Assembly (NCBI GenBank): GCA_958405195.1 | Contig: CATYDM010000034.1 | Coordinates: forward strand, 1 to 21,266 | Reading direction: 5' to 3' | DNA: 21,266 nucleotides | Source: an uncultured Collinsella sp. | Lineage (GTDB): Bacteria > Actinomycetota > Coriobacteriia > Coriobacteriales > Coriobacteriaceae | Translations under genes and position numbers: made by a program | In this document: positions 1 to 7,226 of the stretch, piece after piece | How positions within the stretch are numbered: the first letter of the stretch is position 1 | Layout: each line of letters opens with the position of its first letter | Notes under the pieces: generated by a model | What the model was told of the DNA's origin: nothing | Databases searched by the model: none | The model's input: only the letters and a program-made list of their open reading frames with translations

Positions 1-1
1 C

Positions 2-57
2 CGGCGGAACCCGGTGCGCCCGGCGGAACCCGGTGCGCCCGGCGGAACCCGGTGCAC
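2..57. repeat. 19-bp tandem repeat, about 2.9 copies
   Basis: The unit CGGCGGAACCCGGTGCGCC starts at 2, 21 and 40. The third copy diverges after GGTGC and runs straight into the hairpin at 51-100. The start of the array may lie outside the window. There is no coding evidence; it is too short and has no spacers, so it is not a CRISPR array. Confidence 0.85.
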
Positions 58-100
58 TTCTCGACCATTTTCCCTTCGAGAAATGGTCGAGAAGTGCACC
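51..100. repeat. Perfect 20-bp-stem hairpin
   Basis: Positions 51-70 are the exact reverse complement of 81-100, with a 10-nt loop at 71-80. The arms read GGTGCACTTCTCGACCATTT and its complement. It lies about 145 bp beyond the 3' end of fprA and has no U-tract in either direction, so it is not a simple intrinsic terminator. It resembles a palindromic intergenic element (REP- or MITE-like), but no family can be assigned. Confidence 0.85.
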
Positions 101-127
101 GAACTTCATTTTCTGCATTGAAGTTCG
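100..127. repeat. Small hairpin, 9-bp stem
   Basis: CGAACTTCA (100-108) pairs perfectly with TGAAGTTCG (119-127), with a 10-nt loop. It directly abuts the larger hairpin at 51-100, giving two stacked stem-loops. No function is assigned. Confidence 0.6.
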
Positions 128-172
128 CCATGCGCGGAAGCTGGAATGCGTCCCCGGGGCTCAAATGCACAC

Positions 173-207
173 GCCCGGCCTCCGTTCGCATTGAACGAAG
201 ACCGGGC
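173..207 (-). terminator. Candidate fprA transcript-end hairpin
   Basis: Arms 173-187 and 193-207 form a 15-bp stem with two non-Watson-Crick positions. In minus-strand RNA these two become G-U wobbles, which suggests selection on that strand. The hairpin sits 37 nt downstream of the fprA stop. No U-run follows, so it may act as a 3'-end stabiliser rather than a classic Rho-independent terminator. Confidence 0.45.
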
Positions 208-243
208 ACGGACAAGAAGGCTTTAAGCACGGGCAATGCGGCT

Positions 244-1428
244 TTAGGCGCGGGCGGCCTCGATCATCTTGCGCACCGTGTCCTGCAGCTCGGCGAGGTT
301 CTCCTCGCTCGGGATCCACTGCTGCGCAACCACCGGCACGGGCAGCTGGAACTTGGCGTTCTCGAGCTCGGCATACACCTGCTTGGGGCCAAGCGGCGCC
401 CAACCATAGGAGCCAAATGCCAGGCCGATGCGCTGCTCGTTCTTGGGCGAAAGACCGCGCATGTAGGTGAGGAAGCTCGCGATGGTGGGCAGCATGTTGG
501 AGTTGAGGGTCGGAGAGCCCACCGCGACGTACTTGGCGTCGCACATGTACAGCATGATGTTCGAGATGTGGGTGGTCTTAACGTCCACGAGCTGCGCGGA
601 AACCCCCTCGGCAATAAACGCGTCGCAGATCTCGCGCGCCATGGACTCGGTGGAGTGCCACATGGAGTCGAACACGACGACGGCCTTCTCCTCGGTCTGA
701 TACGTGGTCCAGGCCTCGTACTTCTCCAAAATCTCATCGATGTGGGAGCGCCAGATGCAGCCGTGGCTCGGGGCGATCATCTTGAGGTCGAGCCCCTTGA
801 CGGCTTCGAGCGCCTTGTGAGCCTGCATGCCGTAGGGCCACACGATGTTGGCGTAGTACTTCTTGGCCTGCTTGAAGATCTCGCACAGGTCGTTCTCGTC
901 GTCAAAGCGCTTGGTGGTGGCAAAATGCTGGCCAAACGCGTCGTTGGAGAACAGAATCTGGTCCACGTCGGAGTAGGTGACCATGTTGTCCGGCCAATGA
1001 ACCATGGGGGTGGTCACAAAGGTGAGCGTGCGCTCGCCAATGCACAGGGTGTCGCCGCTCTTGACGGGAGTCGCCTCGATGCCAAAGTGCGCACGGACCT
1101 CGTTCACGCCCGCGCCCGCCGACGCGTAAATCGTGGCGTTGGGGGCGATGCGGTGGATCACGGGCAGGGAGCCGGAGTGGTCCATCTCCACGTGGTTGGT
1201 AATGACCACGTCGATCTTGGCGGGATCGACCACCTGCGAGATGCGTTGCACGAGCTCATCCGAGAACGTGGCTTTGCACGTATCGATGAGGGTGACCTTC
1301 TCATCCATGATGAGGTAGGCGTTATAGGTGATGCCGCGCTCGGTGGTATAGCCGTGGAACAGGCGCTCGTTCCAGTCGATGCCGCCAACCCACCAAACCT
1401 TTGGGGAAATCTCAATCGCGTTCAGCAT
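244..1428 (-). CDS. fprA: Flavodiiron protein (FprA-type oxygen/NO reductase)
   Basis: This 394-residue cytoplasmic protein has the full two-domain plan of class A flavodiiron proteins. The N-terminal metallo-beta-lactamase-like domain (about 1-245) carries the diiron ligands as HxExDH (H79, E81, D83, H84), H144 in MVHWPDN, D163 in SNDAFGQH and H222 in PSHGC. The C-terminal flavodoxin domain (about 248-394) begins with VVVFDSMWHSTESMA, the FMN phosphate loop. No rubredoxin or flavin-reductase domain is fused, so an external electron donor is expected. Members of the family reduce O2 to water and/or NO to N2O, which protects anaerobes. The ATG at 1428 follows a purine-rich AGAAAGG site at a good distance. 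The gene appears monocistronic, with an extended -10 promoter upstream. Length and residues are normal. Confidence 0.95.
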   Translation of the reverse strand: MLNAIEISPKVWWVGGIDWNERLFHGYTTERGITYNAYLIMDEKVTLIDTCKATFSDELVQRISQVVDPAKIDVVITNHVEMDHSGSLPVIHRIAPNATIYASAGAGVNEVRAHFGIEATPVKSGDTLCIGERTLTFVTTPMVHWPDNMVTYSDVDQILFSNDAFGQHFATTKRFDDENDLCEIFKQAKKYYANIVWPYGMQAHKALEAVKGLDLKMIAPSHGCIWRSHIDEILEKYEAWTTYQTEEKAVVVFDSMWHSTESMAREICDAFIAEGVSAQLVDVKTTHISNIMLYMCDAKYVAVGSPTLNSNMLPTIASFLTYMRGLSPKNEQRIGLAFGSYGWAPLGPKQVYAELENAKFQLPVPVVAQQWIPSEENLAELQDTVRKMIEAARA

Positions 1429-1472
1429 GCTTGGTCCCTTTCTCCATGCTCAAGCTGATGACTCGAGACAGC

Positions 1473-1499
1473 ATAATAGCACGCAAAAATGGCAGGCAA
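1473..1499 (-). promoter_or_regulatory. Likely fprA promoter (extended -10)
   Basis: Reading the minus strand, TATTAT (+ strand 1473-1478) matches the -10 consensus at 5 of 6 positions. It is preceded by an extended TGC motif. A weak TTGCCT -35 (1494-1499) lies 15 bp upstream. The predicted leader is about 40 nt to the fprA start codon. Confidence 0.5.
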
Positions 1500-1826
1500 C
1501 CCGTGCCGATTTACCCGCACACGGCATCTTGTCCGCACTGCTGTCCACGGGGCAGCGGCGCGGTGCGGGGCGCATGGCAACGTCCGCTGGCACGCGGCAA
1601 ATCCCGCTGCAACACCGCGACAACGCTGCGCACGGGTCGCGCCGACGCCACCGCACGGGCATATGTGGCAGAGTGCCTGTCGGAGCCCCGCAGCGAAACC
1701 CTCGTCGCAATCCCGCGGCACCGCCCTCGTCTTCCGCGTGCTCCCCGTCATCCATGGGAAACGTGCGATATGCCCAGAACGGCCGTGCGCAGCCCTTACC
1801 AGAGGGGCGGCCCCCAAAGCCCCTGG
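1500..1826. other. GC-rich spacer, no gene recognised
   Basis: The sequence between fprA and the orphan OrfA gene has several overlapping open frames on both strands. None has a recognisable domain, a good ribosome site or convincing codon bias, and they look like by-products of high GC. A bulged hairpin (CCA..GGGGC / GCCCCTGG, 1799-1826) directly follows the OrfA stop codon. It could mark a transcript end, but it lacks a U-tract. Confidence 0.5.
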
Positions 1827-2222
1827 CTACTCCTCGCGCAGGTGCTTGGGCTTGACGCCGCGCGGCTTGTTGACCAGCGCCTCCGGACCGCGCTCGCGAT
1901 ATTGGCGGCACCAGGTCTTGATTGAGGACTCGCTGGGGATGCCGTGCTTGACCATGACCTCGCGCACGGTCATGCCGTTTTCGAGACGGTCTTTGACGGC
2001 GGAGAGCTTGAGCTCAAAGGGGTACACGCGATGGCGCGTCCCGGCGTTGAGAACCGCGGCGCGACCGCCCACCGCGTACGCGCGCGCCCACTGGCGAGCC
2101 GTGGCGTCGGGAATGCCGAGCTTTGAAGCAAGAGCGCGATGGCCCGCGCCCTCAGATAGCGCAGCTACCGCCTGACGGCGCACCTTGGCGGTATACACCC
2201 GCCCCGTTTTCTGTTCGGCCAC
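1827..2222 (-). CDS. Orphan IS3-type OrfA-like helix-turn-helix protein
   Basis: From a GTG start at 2222 this encodes 131 residues. AGAGG lies 8 nt upstream, and the longer frame starting at 2372 has no such site. The protein has two related helix-turn-helix segments, one around RALASKLGIPDATARQWARAY (residues ~26-46) and one around VREVMVKHGIPSESSIKTWCR (~84-104). It ends in a basic KPRGVKPKHL tail, as IS3/IS150-family OrfA proteins do. No OrfB with DDE motifs follows and no terminal inverted repeats are seen, so it is either an insertion-sequence remnant or a domesticated DNA-binding protein. OrfA proteins bind IS ends; its present target is unknown. I am sure of the fold class but not of the function. 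Confidence 0.75.
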   Translation of the reverse strand: MAEQKTGRVYTAKVRRQAVAALSEGAGHRALASKLGIPDATARQWARAYAVGGRAAVLNAGTRHRVYPFELKLSAVKDRLENGMTVREVMVKHGIPSESSIKTWCRQYRERGPEALVNKPRGVKPKHLREE

Positions 2223-2391
2223 AACATTCACCTCTTGACTCGCTCGTGCTCGCACCGCGGATATCCATCGTTTGATTTGAGCCAGTATAGCCGCTCCCCT
2301 ATAAAATCCCACTAGGAAAACAGGCATATCGAAAAGCGCACAGGGACAGCACAGATGTGACTTTATGAACAATTGTTACTTGCGAGACGCC

Positions 2392-2424
2392 ACCTCAGAA
2401 AGGGGACAGGCACCAAATTGAGGT
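2392..2424. repeat. Dispersed CTCAGA/GAGGT repeat, copy 1
   Basis: This 33-bp element starts ACCTCAGAAAGGGGACAGGC and ends in AAATTGAGGT. Its outer ACCTCA/TGAGGT ends are inverted. Close copies lie at 2768-2900, 3001-3050, 7169-7225, 8911-8991 and 10193-10218, and a fragment at 9905-9919. It is followed by further GAGGTCG(C/T)TTCG half-units. Confidence 0.85.
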
Positions 2425-2534
2425 CGCTTCGTTTTTGAGGTCGTTTCGTTGGGCTTTGGCGTGGCGCGGGGCTGCAGCGTCGACCGTACCATGTTGGGCG
2501 CTCGTTACCTTAGGCACCCGCTACCGCTTCGTTT

Positions 2535-2578
2535 TGTAGGCCGCAGGGGCCGGAATGTGTAGCCCGCAGGGGCCGGAA
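2535..2578. repeat. 23-bp tandem duplication
   Basis: TGTAGGCCGCAGGGGCCGGAA (2535-2555) recurs at 2558-2578 with a single G-to-C change. It lies just upstream of the long inverted repeat at 2582-2706 and has no coding sense. Confidence 0.75.
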
Positions 2579-2581
2579 TGC

Positions 2582-2706
2582 AAAATGTGTGGGGTTTAGC
2601 CGGGGGTACTCGAGTACAGAGACTATTTCCGGGGTCATTTCCGCAGGAAAAGGGCGGCGAGGGGGGCGGGGCTACCCGGCCCGCCCGGATAAACCCCGCA
2701 CATTTT
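2582..2706. repeat. 125-bp long inverted-repeat element
   Basis: Arms 2582-2598 and 2690-2706 are complementary over 17 bp with one G-U-compatible mismatch. Pairing continues inward imperfectly for about 10 bp. A 12-bp palindrome GTACTCGAGTAC (2606-2617) lies in the interior. There are no genes inside. It is MITE-like in size and shape. The element at 10328-10448 has the same architecture and similar termini (GTGTGG / GCGCGG inside an AAATG-type end). Confidence 0.65.
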
Positions 2707-2767
2707 AATTTCCAACACCCCGCCGCGCGTTTCGCGGGCCTCGGATTGGGGGCCTCGGATTAAGGAC

Positions 2768-2900
2768 GGGTGCCAATCTGAGGTCCAAATCTGAGGTCAG
2801 GGGCCCCACCTCAGATCGGGGGCGGGCGCTAATCTGAGGTCAGGGCTTCACCTCAGGTTGGTGCCGACCCCCTCCAATTGGTGCCAGGCGCTAATCTGAG
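2768..2900. repeat. Cluster of degenerate dispersed repeat units
   Basis: At least five partial units occur here in both orientations. They are recognisable by GGTGCCAATCTGAGGT, ACCTCAGATCGGGGGCGGGC, GCGCTAATCTGAGGT and similar pieces. They fill the spacer downstream of nrdA together with the copy at 3001-3050. The stretch 2223-3059 otherwise holds no supportable gene. Confidence 0.75.
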
Positions 2901-3000
2901 TTTTCGGCGCGCCTGTGCCCGATGTCATCAAGCGGGCCTTGGCCGCCAAGGGCTTTTTGCCCGAAGTCCTCCCATGTGAAAAGGACGACCCAAACGCCCG

Positions 3001-3050
3001 ACCTCAGATTAGCGCCTGTCCCCTTTCTGAGCGCCCGTCCCCGCTCTGAG
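3001..3050. repeat. Dispersed repeat, copy adjoining the nrdA 3' end
   Basis: It reads ACCTCAGATTAGCGCCTGTC then CCCTTTCTGAG, followed by a second partial unit GCGCCCGTCCCCGCTCTGAGG. It ends 9 bp before the nrdA stop codon. Its orientation is opposite to copy 1. Confidence 0.8.
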
Positions 3051-3059
3051 GCGGCTCGC

Positions 3060-5819
3060 TTACGCCGAGCAGGATTCGCACTCCTCGACCTCGAGCGACT
3101 TGCTCCGCACGTAGTACACCGTCTTGACGCCCTGGCGCCACGCCCCGATATACAGGTCGAGCACTTGGCGCAAAGTGTAGTCGTTGGTGATGTAGAGGTT
3201 CATCGACTGCGCCTGGTCGATGTGGCGCTGCCGCATGCCGGCGGCGCGAATGCTCCAGTGCTGATCGATGTAGTGCGCGGGCTTGTAGTACCAATAGGTC
3301 TGCGGCGAGAGCTCCGGCGCGACGCGCGGCAACATGGCGCCCTTCTTCTCCTCAAGGAAGAACTTGCGCATGATGGGATCGATGCCCGGCGTGGTGCCCG
3401 AGAGGATGGACGTCGAGCTGGTGGGCGCGATCGCCAGCAGGTAGGCGTTGCGCACGCCGTGCTCGGCGACGCGCGCGGCAAGCTCGCCCCAACGCTTGGA
3501 ACCGATGGCTCCCTCGCGGACGGCAACGGCAGACGCGGCCTCGGGCTCAGAGCCATCGCACGGCAAGGGGCAGTAGCCGCGCTTGGCAAAGTACGCGCCG
3601 GACTGCCACTCGCTCCCCTCGAACACCCCGTTGGCGCCGCGCTCCTCGGCCAGGCGCTCGCTCGCGCAAATCGCATGGTAGTTGATGCGCTCGAACACCT
3701 CGTCCACCAAACGCAGGTGCTCCTCGCTCTCCCAGCTCACCCCACGGCGGGCCAGCATGTGGTGATACCCCGAGACCCCCAAGCCAATGGAGCGGTACCG
3801 GTGGTTGGTGATGCGCGCATAGGGCAGCGCGTAGAAGTTGAGGTCGATCACGTTGTCGAGCGCGCGCACCGCGGTCTCGATCACCCGGCCCATGGCGGCG
3901 TCGTCCTCAACCGGCAGGCGACCGAGCGAGAGGCTCGCCAGGTTGCAAACGACAAAGTCGCCGGGGCGCGTGGTGGTGACCACCACGGTATCGCCGTCCT
4001 CGGTACGCACCTCGCGCGTGACCTCTTGGATGGCGCTCGTGTTCTGCGCGATCTCGGTGCACAGGTTGGAGCAGTAGATGACGCCCTCGTGGCTGTTGGG
4101 ATTCGCGCGGTTCACCGTGTCGCGCATGAACGCGAACGGCGTGCCGGTCTCGACGGCGCTTTTGAGAATCAGGCGCACCAGGTCCTTGATGAGGATGGTG
4201 CGCGTGGGAATGCGGGGGTCGGCCACGCAGTCGCGGTAGCGGCGCTCCCACTCCTCGCCGTAGCTGTCCTCCAGCGCGTAGCCCTTGATGGTGAGGATGT
4301 CGTGCGGGCACATGAGGTGCCACTGCTGGTCAAGGCTCTCCTCCGCCATGCGCCAGAACAGATCCGGGTAACACACGGCCGGAAAAACGTCGTGAGCCTT
4401 CATGCGGTCATCGCCGTTGTTGGTGCGCAGGTTGAGGAACTCCGGCAAGTCGCGGTGCCACGCATCGAGGTACACGGCGACCGCGCCCTGGCGCATGCCG
4501 AGCTGATCGACCGCCACGGCCGTGTCGTTGATGACGCGGATCCAGCGGATCACGCCGCCCGCAACGCCCTCAAACCCGCGGATGCTGCCTCCCGTTGCGC
4601 GCACTTTGCCCAGGTACATGCCCATACCACCACCATATTTGCTCACCTGGGCAAAGTTGTCGATGCTACGGTAGATTCCCACCAGCGAGTCGGGCACGGT
4701 GTCGATAAAGCAGCTGGAGAGCTGATGGTCGGGCTTGCGCGCGTTGCTCATGGTGGGCGTGGCCATGGTGACCTCGAGGCGGCTCAGCATGTCATAAAAA
4801 CGCCTGACCCATGCAAGGCGCTGGGCAGGCGGCTCGTTCATGGCGAGGTGGAGGGCGATGCCCAAAAACATCTCCTGCGGGCTCTCGAGCGGCGTGTGGT
4901 CGTGGCCATGAATGACGTATCGGCGAATGAGCAGGTCGAGACCCGAATAGGTGAACAGCTCGTCGCGCAAGGGATCCATGTAGGTCGCGGTTTGGTCGAG
5001 CTCCGCGCCCGAATAGGCCGCCAAGATGTAGGCGCCGTACAGCCCTTGGTCGGTCAGGTGATGGATGAGCTGCGAGAACGTCTCAATGCCGAGCGTCGAG
5101 CGCGCTGCGGCAAGGTCGCGGGCGAACGCGAAGTCGCGCAACCGGGCCGCGATGAACTCCCATCGGGGGGCCTCTTGGCTGGTCAGCTCGATCGCCGCGC
5201 GGATGAGTGCCTCGAGCCGCGCGGGCGCGTCTTGCCCCTCCCCCGTGAACGTGCGGAACCGGGCGGACAGCACCGCCAGATCGTACGCCTCCTCGGGAAA
5301 ATCGCGCTGGATGCGCGCCAAAACGTCATCAACTCCATCGACCGCCACGGCGCTGGTGAGCTCCAGGCGGGCGGCGCGCTTCTCCGCACGATGGTGACGA
5401 TACAAGATGTAGTTCTTGGCGACCTCAAAGTGCCCGCGCTCCATGAGGGCGCGCTCCACCAGGTCCTGAATGTCCTCGACGCTCTGGATTGCCGAGGTCG
5501 ACATGGAGCGCTCGACCATCTCGAGCAGGGCGAGGAGCTCGTCTTCCTGGTCGGCAGCGGGGCGCTCGGTGTGGGCCTCGGAGCGCTCGCGGGACAGCTG
5601 GCCGTCAGGGCCTGCCGGCGCATCGGGACGCTGGTCGTTCGCGGCGGCCTGCGTGCCCGAACGTTGCCAGCCGGCATCGCCGTACACGTCGGCGAATGCG
5701 CGGCGCATCGCCTCGATGATCTTGCCCGGCTCGTACGGCTCCGTCCTGCCGTCGCGCTTCCTGATAACGCCCGCAGCGGTGCGCTCCAAAACTGACGCGC
5801 CGCTCTCCACGTGCTCCAT
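3060..5819 (-). CDS. nrdA: Ribonucleoside-diphosphate reductase, alpha subunit (class I)
   Basis: This is the catalytic subunit that reduces ribonucleotides to deoxyribonucleotides with NrdB. An N-terminal ATP-cone starts at IRKRDGRTEPYEPGKI. Landmarks numbered from this start are the redox Cys in LSSCFID (~370), NLCTEI carrying the thiyl-radical Cys (~587) with its Asn and Glu, the partner redox Cys in VVCNLAS (~625), the Tyr-Tyr radical pair in KTVYYVRS near the end, and a C-terminal CESC thiol pair for re-reduction. At about 919 residues it is longer than E. coli NrdA. Part of the excess is a roughly 40-residue polar, Gln/Pro/Asp-rich insert inside the ATP-cone. The ATG at 5819 is chosen over 5834 because GGGGAG lies 5 nt before it, and the upstream ATG has no ribosome site and a very short leader. 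It is divergent from nrdB and probably NrdR-controlled. Confidence 0.95.
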   Translation of the reverse strand: MEHVESGASVLERTAAGVIRKRDGRTEPYEPGKIIEAMRRAFADVYGDAGWQRSGTQAAANDQRPDAPAGPDGQLSRERSEAHTERPAADQEDELLALLEMVERSMSTSAIQSVEDIQDLVERALMERGHFEVAKNYILYRHHRAEKRAARLELTSAVAVDGVDDVLARIQRDFPEEAYDLAVLSARFRTFTGEGQDAPARLEALIRAAIELTSQEAPRWEFIAARLRDFAFARDLAAARSTLGIETFSQLIHHLTDQGLYGAYILAAYSGAELDQTATYMDPLRDELFTYSGLDLLIRRYVIHGHDHTPLESPQEMFLGIALHLAMNEPPAQRLAWVRRFYDMLSRLEVTMATPTMSNARKPDHQLSSCFIDTVPDSLVGIYRSIDNFAQVSKYGGGMGMYLGKVRATGGSIRGFEGVAGGVIRWIRVINDTAVAVDQLGMRQGAVAVYLDAWHRDLPEFLNLRTNNGDDRMKAHDVFPAVCYPDLFWRMAEESLDQQWHLMCPHDILTIKGYALEDSYGEEWERRYRDCVADPRIPTRTILIKDLVRLILKSAVETGTPFAFMRDTVNRANPNSHEGVIYCSNLCTEIAQNTSAIQEVTREVRTEDGDTVVVTTTRPGDFVVCNLASLSLGRLPVEDDAAMGRVIETAVRALDNVIDLNFYALPYARITNHRYRSIGLGVSGYHHMLARRGVSWESEEHLRLVDEVFERINYHAICASERLAEERGANGVFEGSEWQSGAYFAKRGYCPLPCDGSEPEAASAVAVREGAIGSKRWGELAARVAEHGVRNAYLLAIAPTSSTSILSGTTPGIDPIMRKFFLEEKKGAMLPRVAPELSPQTYWYYKPAHYIDQHWSIRAAGMRQRHIDQAQSMNLYITNDYTLRQVLDLYIGAWRQGVKTVYYVRSKSLEVEECESCSA

Positions 5820-5847
5820 TGCATCTCCCCACATGTCACGCGGCGGA

Positions 5848-5863
5848 GCACTATATATAGATG
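5848..5863. promoter_or_regulatory. NrdR box 1
   Basis: GCACTATATATAGATG contains the perfect core CTATATATAG of the NrdR consensus (ACACWATATATWGTGT) and matches 12 of 16 positions. It covers the inferred nrdA -10 hexamer. NrdR is the ATP-cone repressor of ribonucleotide reductase genes. Binding here would block RNA polymerase. Confidence 0.8.
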
Positions 5864-5883
5864 CTCGCCGTCACAGTAATCAA
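5854..5883 (-). promoter_or_regulatory. nrdA promoter
   Basis: On the minus strand TTGATT (5878-5883) and TATATA (5854-5859) are separated by 18 bp. The start point would fall near 5847, giving a leader of about 28 nt to the ATG at 5819. Both hexamers sit inside NrdR-box-like sequences. Confidence 0.65.
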
Positions 5884-5893
5884 TATGTCGTGA
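5878..5893. promoter_or_regulatory. NrdR box 2 (degenerate)
   Basis: AATCAATATGTCGTGA matches the NrdR consensus at about 11 of 16 positions. Its centre is 30 bp from that of box 1, close to the three helical turns typical of paired NrdR boxes. It overlaps the nrdA -35. The spacing is what makes this weaker box credible. Confidence 0.6.
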
Positions 5894-5930
5894 GTGTAAG
5901 CATAGCCTAACTGTTTCCCGTTTTGTATCG

Positions 5931-5936
5931 TATACT
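5931..5936 (+). promoter_or_regulatory. Candidate nrdB -10 element
   Basis: TATACT matches the -10 consensus at 5 of 6 positions and lies 114 bp before the nrdB start. No convincing -35 is found at 16-18 bp upstream, so activity may depend on other factors. The NrdR boxes lie 38-83 bp upstream of it, so joint control of both genes from the shared region is possible. Confidence 0.4.
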
Positions 5937-6050
5937 AAAAGCCCAAAGCAAGCGCACGCCACCGGATCGACAGCCCCGCCGGCGGACCGCGCGCCGTCGG
6001 GTTGACAGCCCTCCACCCTCGGCGCCCCGCCGATCAAGAAAGGACCAGCC

Positions 6051-7109
6051 ATGACCATCGAAGAGAGCCAGCCGCTCGTCAAAAAACCCCTGTTCAACCC
6101 GGACGGCGACCTCGACGTGCGCGATCGCCGCATGATCGGCGGCAACACCACCAACCTCAACGACTTCAACAACATGAAGTACCCCTGGGTCTCGAGCTGG
6201 TACCGCCAGGCCATGAACAACTTTTGGATCCCCGAGGAGATCAACCTCACCCAAGATGTGAAGGATTACCCGCGCCTCACCGCCGCCGAACGGGCCGCCT
6301 ATGACAAGATCCTGTCATTCCTCGTGTTCCTGGACTCCCTGCAGTCGGCCAACCTCCCCAACATCGCCGAGTACATCACGGCAAACGAGGTCAATCTCTG
6401 CCTGTCCATCCAGGCGTTCCAGGAAAGCGTGCACTCGCAGAGCTACTCCTACATGCTCGACACCATCTGCGACCCGGCCAAGCGCAACGAGATCCTCTAT
6501 CAGTGGAAAACCGATGAGCACCTGTTGGCACGCAACACGTTCATCGGCAACCTCTACAACGAGTTCCAGGAGCGCCGCGACGCCCGCACGTTCCTACGCG
6601 TCCTCATGGCGAACTTCATTTTGGAGGGCGTGTACTTTTACTCCGGCTTCATGTTCTTCTACAACCTGGCACGCATGGGCAAGATGCCTGGCAGTGCGCA
6701 GGAGATCCGCTACATCAACCGCGACGAGAACACGCACCTCTGGCTGTTCCGCAACATCATCCTAGAGCTGCAGAAGGAGGAACCGCAGCTGTTCACCAGC
6801 GAAAACGTCGAGATACTCCGGCAGATGCTCGAGGAGGGCGTGCGCCAGGAGATCGCCTGGGGCCGCTACGTGCTGGGGGACGCCATCCCCGGCCTGACGG
6901 GGGACATGGTTGAGGGCTACATCAAGTACCTGGGCAACCTGCGCTGGAGCTCGCTGGGATTTGGCCAGCTCTACGAGGGCTATCGCAGCGAGCCCGAGGA
7001 CATGGCGTGGGTGAGCCAGTACTCGAACGCCAACATGGTGAAGACGGACTTCTTCGAGGCAAAGAGCACCGCATACGCCAAGAGCACGGCCCTGGTCGAC
7101 GACCTGTAG
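6051..7109 (+). CDS. nrdB: Ribonucleoside-diphosphate reductase, beta subunit (class I)
   Basis: This 352-residue ferritin-like radical-generating subunit pairs with NrdA. All six metal ligands are visible: D95 in VFLDSLQ, E125 and H128 in QESVHSQSY, E192 in LEGVYFY, and E226 and H229 in RDENTHL. The residue seven after E125 is Tyr132, the position of the radical tyrosine in classic class I enzymes. It is therefore not a class Ic (Phe) or metal-free variant by sequence. The C-terminal tail after about 325 is the likely NrdA-docking segment. The ATG at 6051 has AAAGGA six bases upstream. It is transcribed divergently from nrdA, whereas the two genes are usually co-oriented. A dispersed repeat follows about 60 bp downstream. 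Confidence 0.95.
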   Translation: MTIEESQPLVKKPLFNPDGDLDVRDRRMIGGNTTNLNDFNNMKYPWVSSWYRQAMNNFWIPEEINLTQDVKDYPRLTAAERAAYDKILSFLVFLDSLQSANLPNIAEYITANEVNLCLSIQAFQESVHSQSYSYMLDTICDPAKRNEILYQWKTDEHLLARNTFIGNLYNEFQERRDARTFLRVLMANFILEGVYFYSGFMFFYNLARMGKMPGSAQEIRYINRDENTHLWLFRNIILELQKEEPQLFTSENVEILRQMLEEGVRQEIAWGRYVLGDAIPGLTGDMVEGYIKYLGNLRWSSLGFGQLYEGYRSEPEDMAWVSQYSNANMVKTDFFEAKSTAYAKSTALVDDL

Positions 7110-7168
7110 GCACGCCGCTGCCTCAGGGGGGGCAGGCGATGATTTAAGGTCGGGTCGCGCGGCGCGCC

Positions 7169-7225
7169 ACCTCAAATTAGTGCCTGTCCCCTTTCTGAGG
7201 TGAGCGCCCATCCCCTTTCTGAGGT
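7169..7225. repeat. Dispersed repeat between nrdB and the kinase gene
   Basis: A full 33-bp unit (7169-7201, ACCTCAAATTAGTGCCTGTC...) is followed by a partial second unit (7202-7225) ending CCCCTTTCTGAGGT. It ends one base before the stop codon of the convergent sensor-kinase gene, so the kinase's 3' untranslated region would consist of this repeat. Confidence 0.85.
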
Positions 7226-7226
7226 G

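Noticed and set aside
2..57. CRISPR array
   Set aside because: The repeat is 19 bp with no spacers and only three copies, and no cas genes are present in the window.
52..1458. 468-codon plus-strand open frame opposite fprA
   Set aside because: Shadow of fprA starting in the hairpin region. It has no domain, and the minus-strand gene is unambiguous.
1827..2375. Complete IS3 insertion sequence
   Set aside because: No OrfB/DDE frame, no -1 frameshift window leading to one, and no terminal inverted repeats around the OrfA-like gene.
2922..5795. 957-codon plus-strand open frame opposite nrdA
   Set aside because: It is a mirror of the high-GC nrdA codon pattern, has no motif and begins inside repeat DNA. 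The minus-strand frame carries all NrdA catalytic residues.
6051..7109. Class Ic or otherwise tyrosine-free NrdB
   Set aside because: Tyr132 is present at the radical position and all six metal ligands are intact, so nothing in the sequence supports a variant cofactor.
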